A stretch of DNA of 44,366 nt, taken from a virus. Positions 8,274-16,592 of the stretch are shown here, one piece after another. Location: IMG/VR virus record IMGVR_UViG_3300025909_000001, positions 1-44,366 of that record, one strand, 5' to 3'. Both the position numbers and the translations under genes were made by a program. Position 1 is the stretch's first letter. Each line of letters begins with the position of its first letter. A model generated the notes under the pieces. That model searched no databases. It was not told the origin of the DNA and was given only the letters and a program-made list of their open reading frames with translations.

Positions 8274-10309
8274 GCGGCCAAAACGCCATCATCGCCCGCA
8301 TGGGCATCGATCTGAACGGGCTGAAGGGCGACCTCACGTCCGCGGAGAAGCTGGCGGTGCGCGCCGCGAACCAAATGGCCTCCGAGCTGAACAGGGCCGC
8401 CAAGGGCGGCGGAGGTGGCGGCGGCAAGGGCCATGGGCACGGCGGCGGGGGTAATGCGCGCATCTTTGGCGATCCGATCAACGCGGCCACGGGCACGACG
8501 GGCAACGTGAGCAAGATCGGCATGCTTTCGCACCTCACGGGAGCAGCCGGCCCGGCGGCCGGCTTGCTCCTGGTCGCACAGACCATCAGCGGCATCGCGA
8601 AGGCGATGATGGAGCTCGAGGCCTCCACGAACGAGATCCGGAAGGTCCGCGGGAAGGGAACGCAGAGCTGGTCCGACAAGCTGCTTCCATTCAACCTGCA
8701 GCAGGGCGTGCAGGCCGGGGATGCGCAGGCGACTTCCGTGGAGGGCATGCGCGCCCAGAGCGACAAACTCGGCAAGGTAGCCTCCAAACCGCTGGAGCAC
8801 GGGTTCATGGCCTCGCTGGGCGCGATGATCGCGCCGGCGCTGGTCAATCCCATCGTCGACAAGCACGAGGAGGAGAAGCGCGGCGCCCTGGACGATCAGC
8901 TCAAGATCTCGCAGAAGATCGCCGAGGCCACGAAATACGAGGCCGAAGCGAAGGAAGAAGCGGTCCACCAAAGCGAGCGGCAGGGCGAGCTCGATCTCGC
9001 GCAGTTTGAACACACCCAGCGGATGGCCGCCATTGCCGATCGCCAGGCGAAGGGCGAGAAAGGGGAAGAGGGCGGCATCCTCGGGCCGGAGGCGGTCGCG
9101 CTGAAGAAGGCCGAGGTGGAAAGCTTCGAACGCGCGAAGGAGGCGATCAACCTCAAGCACGCCGCGATCGCGCGGGAAATCGCGATGCAGAACACGCTGA
9201 CCTTTCTGCGCGAGAAAGGGGATGACGAGGGCGTACAATCCGCCGAGGAGCGCGTGCGCGCCGCCCAGGCTGAAGTCGAGGCCGCGGCGGCATTGACGCA
9301 GGAGGCGCAAGATAAGGCGGCTGCAAATCTGAAATCCGCGCAGGCCGACCTGCTGCTTGCGACCCGGCACCGGGATGTGGTCCGCGCGGAACAGCAGTCA
9401 CAGATCTCGATCGCGAACATGCAAGTGAGCGCGGATGAGAAGCACCTGGCGGCGCTCGCAGCCGAAAGGAAAAATTTGGAGGAAGAGCGGGCGCACGCTG
9501 ACGCGGACCGGCAGAAGCAAATCGACGTCGCGCTGGCGAAGAATGACGAGAGCACCCGCGGCGCCAAGAGCACCCTCACGAGCGACGCCTTTGGCGAATC
9601 CAATGCGCGGATCGATGCGGGGCAGGGCGTCGGGCAGAGTGAAGCGCAGCGCGCAGCCCTCGGCCACATCGGCGAGGAGGAGGACCGCCTGAAGGAGATG
9701 AATCGGGACAGGGAGCACTATTCGGATCAAGACCGAGCTCAGCAGGCGGCGAAGATCCAGGGGATGAGGCGCGCGTATGACGACGTTGATCACAGCATTC
9801 GCATGGGCAATGAGGCCGCGAAGGCGCAGACGGGCGAGATGGCGATGCAACTCGATCACCAGACGACGCTCGCGGACGCGGTCAGAGAACAATTCGAATA
9901 CGCGCAGAAAATCGCGGAGGCGCAGCGCAACGGGAACGATGCTCTCGTGGCGCAGCTCAAAACGCAAAAGGATCTGGCGCTCGCGTTATCGGCGCAGCGG
10001 GCTGATGAAGCGAAACGGGAGAAGCGTGGACTGACACTTGGAGACCTGGCCAAAGATGGCGGCACGTACGGACACCGCGCCCGCCAGGTCAACCGGTTGG
10101 AACAGCGGGCAGACCGGCTGCGAGGGCATGGGCGGATCGCGGAGAGCGACGCCCTGCATAACCGCGCGGACGCGGCGCGCCGCGGTCTCGAGCGGTCGGG
10201 CGTCCTGAAGCCGAGCGAGGCGAACAAGGACATGACGGCGGCTCTCGACAAGTCCGAGGTGCTGAAGGCGATCAAGACGAACACGGAGAACCTGGGCAAG
10301 AACCGATGA
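8270..10309 (+). CDS. Tape measure protein
   Basis: The 679-residue protein begins at the ATG overlapping the previous stop (ATGA) behind GGAGGGGG. It has a Gly/His-rich linker at about 44-62, a hydrophobic segment near 88-112 (Gly/Ala/Leu/Val-rich), then roughly 400 residues of Ala/Glu/Lys/Arg coiled coil. That is the make-up of tape measure proteins, which set tail length and help DNA entry. At about 0.15 nm per residue it would set a tail of about 100 nm, so a siphovirus is likely. Confidence 0.85.
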   Translation: MSGQNAIIARMGIDLNGLKGDLTSAEKLAVRAANQMASELNRAAKGGGGGGGKGHGHGGGGNARIFGDPINAATGTTGNVSKIGMLSHLTGAAGPAAGLLLVAQTISGIAKAMMELEASTNEIRKVRGKGTQSWSDKLLPFNLQQGVQAGDAQATSVEGMRAQSDKLGKVASKPLEHGFMASLGAMIAPALVNPIVDKHEEEKRGALDDQLKISQKIAEATKYEAEAKEEAVHQSERQGELDLAQFEHTQRMAAIADRQAKGEKGEEGGILGPEAVALKKAEVESFERAKEAINLKHAAIAREIAMQNTLTFLREKGDDEGVQSAEERVRAAQAEVEAAAALTQEAQDKAAANLKSAQADLLLATRHRDVVRAEQQSQISIANMQVSADEKHLAALAAERKNLEEERAHADADRQKQIDVALAKNDESTRGAKSTLTSDAFGESNARIDAGQGVGQSEAQRAALGHIGEEEDRLKEMNRDREHYSDQDRAQQAAKIQGMRRAYDDVDHSIRMGNEAAKAQTGEMAMQLDHQTTLADAVREQFEYAQKIAEAQRNGNDALVAQLKTQKDLALALSAQRADEAKREKRGLTLGDLAKDGGTYGHRARQVNRLEQRADRLRGHGRIAESDALHNRADAARRGLERSGVLKPSEANKDMTAALDKSEVLKAIKTNTENLGKNR

Positions 10310-10911
10310 GCGATCCCATAGGCACACTCTACGACGGCGACCACGAAAAGCCGTTCATCTGCGGCCCCATCGTGACCTGGGTGGACGAGGAGACGCGGGC
10401 AAAGATGACGAAGATCCCGTATCGTGTCCGCGCGCCATTCTACAAACCGCTTCCCCGGGGTGCCCGCAATCCGCTTGCACCGCAAGCTTCGCTCATCGAG
10501 CAGCCGAAGCCGAAAATCGTCGTGGGCGATCTCTACGAATACGATTTGATTTTCGCGACGGTACCGCAGCGGCCTGACGAGCCGCTGCCTTACGTGATGA
10601 ATTATCAGATTTTCGTGCGGGCGAACTTTACCGATCCTCTGCAGCTCATGGAGCTCGCGATCCCGCTGACCGCCACGGTGAGTTGGACCTACTACAACAC
10701 GACAACTCCGGAGAAAATCAAACTGCGTGAGGCCTTTCGCGTGGTCGAACTCGCGGGAAGGTTCTACGGCATCGGGACTCAGCCGAAGCCTACGGATCCG
10801 ACATGGCTGGCCGAAAACGAAACCCTCACTCGCAAGTGGGAGGGCGGAAACATCTGGGAGAAAAAGTCGATCATCGTGCCGGCTCCGGGCAAAGCGAAAG
10901 CGATCACCTGA
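10306..10911 (+). CDS. Hypothetical tail-tip protein (201 aa)
   Basis: Overlaps the tape measure by ATGA. Predicted mostly beta, no recognised domain. Position after the tape measure points to a distal tail or tail-tip component. Confidence 0.65.
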   Translation: MSDPIGTLYDGDHEKPFICGPIVTWVDEETRAKMTKIPYRVRAPFYKPLPRGARNPLAPQASLIEQPKPKIVVGDLYEYDLIFATVPQRPDEPLPYVMNYQIFVRANFTDPLQLMELAIPLTATVSWTYYNTTTPEKIKLREAFRVVELAGRFYGIGTQPKPTDPTWLAENETLTRKWEGGNIWEKKSIIVPAPGKAKAIT

Positions 10912-10912
10912 T

Positions 10913-11218
10913 ATGGCCGCCGATTATTCCATGCGGCTTAAGGCGGGCGAAAGGTCGCCCTCGATGCAAGAGGCAGAAACGGTCAACAAGCAGGTCCTTG
11001 AACCGATCGAGGCGATGGTGAAGATGTCGTTCATTCCGGCCGACGCGGTGGTGCTGACCATCAATGGGGCGAAGGCGACTATGGATTTCACGAAGCTGAA
11101 GAAATCGATTCTGAGCGGTGACGGCGGCAAGAATATGATCTCTGGCGTTTACGTGATGGTGAACGGGACGCGCTACCTGACGAACATCCTGACAGACGGA
11201 ACCCTCAACCCAGCATGA
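10913..11218 (+). CDS. Hypothetical tail protein (101 aa)
   Basis: The ATG at 10913 follows the previous stop by 1 bp; the frame is open upstream but only as a shadow. Small alpha/beta protein of unknown family in the tail-tip operon, overlapping the next gene by ATGA. Confidence 0.6.
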   Translation: MAADYSMRLKAGERSPSMQEAETVNKQVLEPIEAMVKMSFIPADAVVLTINGAKATMDFTKLKKSILSGDGGKNMISGVYVMVNGTRYLTNILTDGTLNPA

Positions 11219-11973
11219 GTGCCCCGGTGATCATCGGGTTTGCGAACTACTCGGGCGATGCGCTCGATAGCTCGAAATTCAGCGGGCAATTCACGCCGTT
11301 CCTCCGGGACAAGAGTCTCGACGCGGCGGCGTTTCCCGTGGGTGTGGCACTCGATGTCGTGGATAAGTGGTTTCACCGCGCCCGGATTTGGAGTCTCTCG
11401 ACGGATGCCAAGGTTTCTGGAGGCGGCGGCAGTGTGGCCTTCGTTCAGGGCGTCCAGGCTCCGAGCGCGTGCGATGCCGCCGGTACTCCGATGGCGAGCG
11501 AGAAGGATCACGCGGCCGTAGGGGCGGCAGTGCTGTGCAACGCGGTGCCCGATATTGTGCCGGCGTCTGGCTACACGATCAGCGGCTTGCTCGCGATATC
11601 GCTCTTCCGCTCAACGGGCTACGCTGTGCCAGCGATCTACTACAACGGGACCGACTACTTCCCGGCCATCGGGATCGGCGCCAATCTCTCGCTCGATAAC
11701 GGGACAAATGCCGGGCAGCTCGAGTTGAGCTCGGATCCCGCCTCGTTCTCTCCCGCGACGGGCAGTATCGACGCTACGATCGATGGGGTGACCGTGCCTC
11801 TCTACTACAAGTTCACGAGCAACGGCACGGGCGCGATGACCCTCACGCATTTCGACCTGACGATCGCCTCCTACTGGCCGTACAACGCAAAGGACGGAAC
11901 CCCGATTTACGACGTCACGAACGGGCTCCAGCTTCAGGACCCGCGGGTGGATCTGCTGCCGAAGGGCGATTGA
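11215..11973 (+). CDS. Hypothetical tail-tip protein (252 aa)
   Basis: Beta-rich, Gly/Ser/Ala-rich protein with no recognised family. It is coupled to the upstream gene by ATGA, and its stop TGA sits inside the TTGAC box of the next gene. Likely part of the distal tail by context. Confidence 0.6.
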   Translation: MSAPVIIGFANYSGDALDSSKFSGQFTPFLRDKSLDAAAFPVGVALDVVDKWFHRARIWSLSTDAKVSGGGGSVAFVQGVQAPSACDAAGTPMASEKDHAAVGAAVLCNAVPDIVPASGYTISGLLAISLFRSTGYAVPAIYYNGTDYFPAIGIGANLSLDNGTNAGQLELSSDPASFSPATGSIDATIDGVTVPLYYKFTSNGTGAMTLTHFDLTIASYWPYNAKDGTPIYDVTNGLQLQDPRVDLLPKGD

Positions 11974-11988
11974 CACGCACCGGCGAGC

Positions 11989-13389
11989 GTGAGTCTCGCT
12001 TCGCTCGATTTTGTCGTCAATTGCCAGGACACGACCAGGAAAGGACGCCTGGTGTCTTTTGACGCCCAGGGCGTAGACGATTCCGGGCAGCTCCTTATGC
12101 GCCATGAAACCGTCACGGTGAACCTGCGGCCCGTGAAGCCCGGTATCTCGACAGACTGGGTGGATCTCGACGTCGAAGCGGCCCGCGCGGCGAATGGCGT
12201 GCGCCTGGGGGTGGGGGAATTCGACAAAGCGCCGGCGACGGGGTCCTGGCCGCTGGCTCTGAATGGCGATAGCACCGGCCTGACCGCGCTCGATGGATCG
12301 ATCACCGCCGATGCACTGAAGGCGTTGCTGATTGCAAATCCGGCCGTGGTGGCCGCCGGGGGGATCTCGGCCGTGACTTTGACGGGCAGGACCTACCGCA
12401 TCTACTACACGACGACGGGGGCGAAGCCGGATTTCACGACGACCGACAATGATCTTTTGCCGCTCTCGGCCGTTTCGATCTCGCGGGCGGTGGTGGGCGA
12501 TGACACGCACAAGGAAGTCGTGGCGATCACGGTCAAGCGGCGGCCGTATGCGTACTGTGACTCGTGGACGGCCGCGCCGGCGGCGAACGTGAGTTGCGCC
12601 ATCACGATCGCTGGGGCGGCCGTGGATCCGAAGGCCGATTGCGTGCAGACGATCACGCTGACACCTGGCTGCTATGACGGGCGCTACTCGATCCCCGTGG
12701 TGCTGCCAAACACGGGAACTGGCGACGGGGGTACGAACATCACGCAAGCGATCACGTTTTTTGCGACGGATGACGCTGACGCGATGCTCGCCCGGCTCCA
12801 GACGCATCCGGAGGTGGTCAAGGATGGGACGAGCGGCGTGTCGGTGACGGGCGTGGCCGGAGGACCCTACACAGTGACGTTCATCAATCACTTGGGAAGC
12901 CTGGTGATCGCGGAGATGGTGCCGGCCAATATCGACCTGGCGGCGCCGCGAACGCTGACGGGCGACCTCGATCTCAACCAGGATGGCATGGCCGAATTTT
13001 TCGACACGGTCACCGGCGACACGGCGAGCCTGGTCGTGGAGCTGGAGATTCAATTCCCGGGCGGGAGCCCGGCGAAGCCGTTCCAGGACGCGTGGACCTT
13101 TGGGCGGGATCTCTTCGACAACGAGACGCTGCGGCCGCGGACGGATGCGACTTTTCCGACGAACGGGGAGATTGTCCGTTATCTGCGGGACATCACGGAT
13201 TTTGCCGGGCTTTCGGCGATCGATACGGCGGGAGGCAGCGTGCAGTGCGTGGTGGTGAGCATCGCCGGTGCACCTCGAATGTGGGAACTTGTCGCCGGCA
13301 CGGACGCCACCGACACGGCCAGCGGAATCCAACGGCCGGATGACTTCGACGCGGATACGAATGCCTACGTGTGGAAATCGGTTTTCTGA
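11989..13389 (+). CDS. Large tail-tip/baseplate protein (466 aa), GTG start
   Basis: No recognised family. The protein is beta-rich with repeated Ig-like-looking segments and a C-terminal stretch (SGIQRPDDF...AYVWKS) typical of tail proteins that bind a fibre. The start is GTG at 11989: no Shine-Dalgarno site is present, but TTGACA lies 19 nt upstream at 11970, matching the other TTGAC-led genes. It is followed by the tail fibre gene. Confidence 0.6.
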   Translation: MSLASLDFVVNCQDTTRKGRLVSFDAQGVDDSGQLLMRHETVTVNLRPVKPGISTDWVDLDVEAARAANGVRLGVGEFDKAPATGSWPLALNGDSTGLTALDGSITADALKALLIANPAVVAAGGISAVTLTGRTYRIYYTTTGAKPDFTTTDNDLLPLSAVSISRAVVGDDTHKEVVAITVKRRPYAYCDSWTAAPAANVSCAITIAGAAVDPKADCVQTITLTPGCYDGRYSIPVVLPNTGTGDGGTNITQAITFFATDDADAMLARLQTHPEVVKDGTSGVSVTGVAGGPYTVTFINHLGSLVIAEMVPANIDLAAPRTLTGDLDLNQDGMAEFFDTVTGDTASLVVELEIQFPGGSPAKPFQDAWTFGRDLFDNETLRPRTDATFPTNGEIVRYLRDITDFAGLSAIDTAGGSVQCVVVSIAGAPRMWELVAGTDATDTASGIQRPDDFDADTNAYVWKSVF

Positions 13390-13401
13390 CCTCTTTTTCT
13401 T

Positions 13402-14565
13402 ATGAAAACTCTACGCCTCTTTTTCCTCTCGCTTTACCTGGTGCTGCACTCCTGCACGCCGATTTTTGCGCAAACCCAGGCAGTCACGATCAACGTCGGC
13501 ACGAAGCGGATTCAACAGGCGTCGATCAAGCTGCCAAGCAGCGGCCTGTTCACCGTTGAGAGCGGGGGCACGCTTTCAATCGCCGGCGTGATCAGTGGAA
13601 CGCCTAGCGGGGGCACGCTAAATCTCGGCGGCTTGACCCTATCGCTCGGGACGCCGGCAGCCGGCACTCTTACCAACTGCACCGGCCTGCCGATCTCAAC
13701 CGGCGTATCCGGTCTTGGCACTGCAGTGGCCACCTTCCTGGCGACTCCTAGTTCGGCAAACCTGGCCGCTGCGATCACCAATGAGACGGGAAGTGGCGCC
13801 TTGGTTTTTGCGACGTCACCAACGCTCGTCACTCCGATCCTTGGCACGCCCACGAGCGGAACTCTCACAAACTGCACCGGGCTCCCGATCGGGAGTGGTG
13901 TTTCGGGGCTGGGGTCGGGCGTCGGCACTTTTCTAGCGACGCCGACATCGGCGAATCTTGCCGCCGCGCTCACCGATGAGACGGGGACCGGTGCCGCCGT
14001 ATTCGCCAATACGCCGACGCTCGTTACTCCAAACATCGGCGTAGCCACTGGAACAACTCTTACCGTGACCAACGCGGGCGACCAGCTCAACTTCAATTAC
14101 GACTCCTCCCATCGTTACAAGGTGGCCTGCTCACAATTTGGAGTTCTCCAATTCAACGGGCTCGACGCCGGCCTTGTGCAATTCCAGGTCGCCGGCACGA
14201 CTTTCTTTTCGGTCGGAAACAACGCGGCCGTTTATTCGGGCCAGTTCGTCGGGTTCCACTGCAACAATACGAACTATGTCGCGGGCCGTTCGCGATTCGG
14301 TGTCTCTGGAGCAGACGCGGCCGCTGCGCCTGGACTGAGTGACGGCGGCGCTGCTGACACGATTGGGTTTTGCATCGGCGGAACTGATTACGGAAAGATG
14401 ACCACATCGCTTCTCAATCTGAGCGTCGGCGTCGCCGTGCCGACGCACACGCCATCCAGCGCGAGCGACACCGGCGTCGCTGGAACGATCACCTGGGACG
14501 CGTCCTATCTCTACGTGTGTACCGCAACGAACACGTGGAAGCGCGTCGCGATCGCGACCTGGTAA
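13402..14565 (+). CDS. Tail fibre protein with signal peptide and internal repeats
   Basis: The 387-residue product opens with a Sec-type signal peptide (about residues 1-24, ending IFAQ). Residues 60-215 hold two clear copies of a unit containing GTLTNCTGLPI, SGVSGLG, FLATPSSANLAAA and PTLVTP, a widespread tail-fibre repeat that forms trimeric beta-structures. The C-terminal 170 residues are Gly/Ala/Thr-rich and probably bind the receptor or tip protein. The DNA repeats at 13660-13830 and 13845-14030 make this a likely recombination site. A fibre with an export signal is unusual. No Shine-Dalgarno site. Confidence 0.8.
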   Translation: MKTLRLFFLSLYLVLHSCTPIFAQTQAVTINVGTKRIQQASIKLPSSGLFTVESGGTLSIAGVISGTPSGGTLNLGGLTLSLGTPAAGTLTNCTGLPISTGVSGLGTAVATFLATPSSANLAAAITNETGSGALVFATSPTLVTPILGTPTSGTLTNCTGLPIGSGVSGLGSGVGTFLATPTSANLAAALTDETGTGAAVFANTPTLVTPNIGVATGTTLTVTNAGDQLNFNYDSSHRYKVACSQFGVLQFNGLDAGLVQFQVAGTTFFSVGNNAAVYSGQFVGFHCNNTNYVAGRSRFGVSGADAAAAPGLSDGGAADTIGFCIGGTDYGKMTTSLLNLSVGVAVPTHTPSSASDTGVAGTITWDASYLYVCTATNTWKRVAIATW

Positions 14566-14569
14566 CTCT

Positions 14570-15004
14570 ATGATACGCATCAAACCCGGAGCTCGCCTCC
14601 GCCTCATCCAATCGACCGACGCCACGCCGGTCCCGATCGCCAACGGAATTGGCGGCATCCTCAACAATCCGGACGTCGAGCAATACTCGACGTTTCCGGC
14701 AAGTCCATTCGACGCGAACAAGAACTTCATCGCGCCGCAAGCCGGATTCTTCCGCTTCAACACCGCGGCCGAAATCCAAACCGGCGGCCTGTTGCTCGTC
14801 TCGATCGCAGACGCACGACGTGGGCAGCAATATGACAGCGCGGTCCAGGGCGCCCAGAACCTCTCCGGACGTCTCGACGTCACGCTCTATTTGGAAAAGG
14901 GCGACGCCGTGCAGCGGTATATCTCGCTCTATGACGGGACCGACACGACCGTCTTTCCACGTGCCAACAGCAATTTCTACGAGATCGAGTATCTCGGGCT
15001 GTAA
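14570..15004 (+). CDS. Tail-fibre tip protein, C1q/TNF-like jelly-roll candidate
   Basis: The 144-residue product has the strand order and motifs of small C1q-like receptor-binding domains: FIAPQAGFFRFNTA near the start, then a LYLEKGDAVQRYISLYDG strand pair, and a final YEIEYLGL. Such domains trimerise at fibre tips. It follows the fibre gene by 4 bp and ends the virion operon before the terminator. The fold is inferred from pattern only. Confidence 0.55.
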   Translation: MIRIKPGARLRLIQSTDATPVPIANGIGGILNNPDVEQYSTFPASPFDANKNFIAPQAGFFRFNTAAEIQTGGLLLVSIADARRGQQYDSAVQGAQNLSGRLDVTLYLEKGDAVQRYISLYDGTDTTVFPRANSNFYEIEYLGL

Positions 15005-15024
15005 GGCGATCTAAACTGTCGAAT

Positions 15025-15062
15025 ACGCCGACGCCGGCCTCCCGGCGTCGGCGTTTTCTTTT
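15025..15062 (+). terminator. Intrinsic terminator after the virion genes
   Basis: Perfect 13-bp GC stem (15025-15037 with 15042-15054), 4-nt loop CCTC, followed by TTTTCTTTT. This is the clearest plus-strand terminator in the window and separates virion from lysis genes. Confidence 0.95.
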
Positions 15063-15094
15063 GAACGGCGAGTTGATTGACATGCCGCAGGGGC

Positions 15095-15403
15095 GTGACT
15101 CCGATCCTCGATACTGTTCAAGAATTTGCCGATCGCCATCCGTTTGCGACCGGGTCGATCGGGACAGGGAGCGGCGTGGCCGCGGCGCTACTGAGGGAGA
15201 TCCATTCGGTGGCCGGCCTGGCTGCGGACCTGGGCATCATCTTCGGTTGCGTGGTGTCGTTCCTTACGGGGATCATTCTGAGCGGCCGCCTGGTCGTGGC
15301 GATCGCGGCAATGCTGCAACGGCGCCGGCGCAATATGCTGCAGCGCCGCCGGCATGCGAAGGACACGGGGCCGGAAGAGGACATCGACGAGCTGGTGCCG
15401 TGA
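15095..15403 (+). CDS. Putative holin (102 aa, two membrane segments), GTG start
   Basis: Two hydrophobic segments (about residues 24-42 and 46-70) separated by a short turn, followed by a strongly basic tail with repeated QRRR. This is the shape of a class II holin, which makes holes in the inner membrane to release endolysin. I take GTG at 15095 as start: TTGACA lies 18 nt upstream (15077), as in the other TTGAC-led genes, rather than using the TTG inside that box. First gene of the lysis module after the terminator. Confidence 0.6.
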   Translation: MTPILDTVQEFADRHPFATGSIGTGSGVAAALLREIHSVAGLAADLGIIFGCVVSFLTGIILSGRLVVAIAAMLQRRRRNMLQRRRHAKDTGPEEDIDELVP

Positions 15404-15422
15404 TTGACAGCGCGTGACCGGT

Positions 15423-15911
15423 ATGAATCGATTCCTCACGCTCGTTTTCGGAATCTGCCTGCTCTGCGCGGGCTGCTCCACGCCCGGCGAAAAGCAATTC
15501 TGGCATAACGCCGGGACCGGCGCGGCAACGGTCTGGCACGCCGCCGGGCCCGCCGCGCTCACGGTCTCCCAAGTCGTCGCCAATGCGGTCCTCACTGGGG
15601 TGTTCATGAAGGCGGAGAGCACTCAGGATCTGCAGGACAAGGGGGACAAGCTGGACAGCCTCGCGGCTGGCTTGCGCACTCTCCAAACCGACACGGGCGG
15701 CGTCCTTAGCCCTCAGGTAATCGCGGCGACGGTGCTGCCGTTCACCGATCCAACGAAGACGCATTGGTCGGTGCTCGCGAATTCGGTGGCGACGGCCGTC
15801 ACGACTTCGCCTCTGCCGCAGAACCAAGCGCTCGAGCAGGCGGCGACCACTCTCAACACGATGGCGGCCGCGACACGGCCGCCCGCAGTTCCGACCACTC
15901 CACAATCATGA
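15423..15911 (+). CDS. Small lipoprotein of the lysis module (162 aa)
   Basis: N-terminal signal (MNRFLTLVFGICLLCAGC) with a lipobox-like CAGC at residues 15-18; the -3 position is Cys rather than the usual Leu. The rest is Ala/Thr-rich and helical with no known domain. The ATG at 15423 is 19 nt after TTGACA (15404). It could be an outer-membrane lysis factor or a surface protein; it is larger than typical Rz1-type spanins. The stop overlaps the next start (ATGA). Confidence 0.6.
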   Translation: MNRFLTLVFGICLLCAGCSTPGEKQFWHNAGTGAATVWHAAGPAALTVSQVVANAVLTGVFMKAESTQDLQDKGDKLDSLAAGLRTLQTDTGGVLSPQVIAATVLPFTDPTKTHWSVLANSVATAVTTSPLPQNQALEQAATTLNTMAAATRPPAVPTTPQS

Positions 15912-16309
15912 AATTCTTCGACTTCCTTCCCGGGCCGATCCGCGATCGGATCATCCAGTTTCTCGTCTCGAAGGCTGGCGGCTACCTGGCGCTTGCGATC
16001 ACTGGCGCCGTCGCCTGGTGCGTGGCCCAGCTCACGCCCTTCATGCCGGAGGCCGTGAGCACGATCGATCAATCGAAGATCGTGTCATTTGTGTGGCTGG
16101 CGCTGATGGGGCTCGTAAACTACGCCACGAATCACTGGCTGACCAAATACGCGAAGCCGATCCAAGCGGCCCTAGTGAGCGTCGGCGCGGATTTGCACGT
16201 GGACGGGTGGATCGGCGACAAGACCGTCGAGGCGTTTGAATTCCATACCGGGATCCCGGTGCGAAAGGCCATCCCGATTGAGCCGCCTGCTGCCAGCCCT
16301 GGCCAGTAG
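15908..16309 (+). CDS. Membrane protein with C-terminal peptidoglycan-binding domain
   Basis: Residues 20-75 contain two hydrophobic segments. Residues 85-122 match the peptidoglycan-binding pattern (PG_binding_1): I-Q-x-A-L, VDGWIGDKTVEAF, then a final F-x-x-x-TGI. This joins a holin- or anchor-like membrane part to a cell-wall-binding domain, which I do not know as a standard lysis protein. It may tether to the wall or control lysis. Overlaps the upstream gene by ATGA and the next lipoprotein by 32 bp in another frame. Confidence 0.65.
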   Translation: MKFFDFLPGPIRDRIIQFLVSKAGGYLALAITGAVAWCVAQLTPFMPEAVSTIDQSKIVSFVWLALMGLVNYATNHWLTKYAKPIQAALVSVGADLHVDGWIGDKTVEAFEFHTGIPVRKAIPIEPPAASPGQ

Positions 16310-16541
16310 CCTGGTGCTGGCCGGCTGCGCGGGCATTCCGCTGCCGGAAGTGTCCACGCTGCCGACCGACGTCCAGGAGGAGATCCGGGCCAACGATCCG
16401 CGCCTGGAGGCCCTCTACGAGAAATATCATCCCGTGCCGGGGCCTGGACTGCATCTCCGCAGCGAGGTGCGCAAAGTGACCGACCAGCGGAGGAAAGAAG
16501 TCGCGGGTGAGTTTTGGGTATTCGTTTCCGGGTCCTGGTAG
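16278..16541 (+). CDS. Small lipoprotein embedded in the upstream 3' end (o-spanin candidate)
   Basis: Starts at TTG 16278 inside the preceding gene and gives MSRLLPALASSLVLAGC, a perfect lipobox with Cys17. The 70-residue mature part is charged, with a Glu/Arg helix and a Pro/Gly turn. A tiny lipoprotein overlapping a membrane-protein gene in the lysis cassette recalls Rz/Rz1 spanins, but the partner has a PG-binding domain instead of a long periplasmic coiled coil. An upstream in-frame ATG (16236) would spoil the signal peptide. Confidence 0.6.
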   Translation: MSRLLPALASSLVLAGCAGIPLPEVSTLPTDVQEEIRANDPRLEALYEKYHPVPGPGLHLRSEVRKVTDQRRKEVAGEFWVFVSGSW

Positions 16542-16555
16542 GTCCGGGCGGGCGA

Positions 16556-16571
16556 TTCCAGACGCCTGGGA
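16556..16571 (+). repeat. 16-bp dispersed near-palindrome, intergenic copy
   Basis: TTCCAGACGCCTGGGA, the only clearly intergenic copy of the dispersed motif, immediately upstream of the TTGACA box of the glycosyltransferase gene. Other copies: 8229-8244, 21462-21477, 23497-23512, 29086-29101, 31464-31479, 41621-41636; degenerate copies at 27486-27501 and 36556-36571; a left half at 3971-3980. Confidence 0.85.
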
Positions 16572-16592
16572 TTGACACGCGGGCGGAAGCCT

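Noticed and set aside
8231-8275. Programmed frameshift between the chaperone-position gene and tape measure at the G7-A3 run
   Set aside because: A -1 slip would fuse the chaperone-position protein to the tape measure itself, which is not the known arrangement; the run is better explained as part of the ribosome site.
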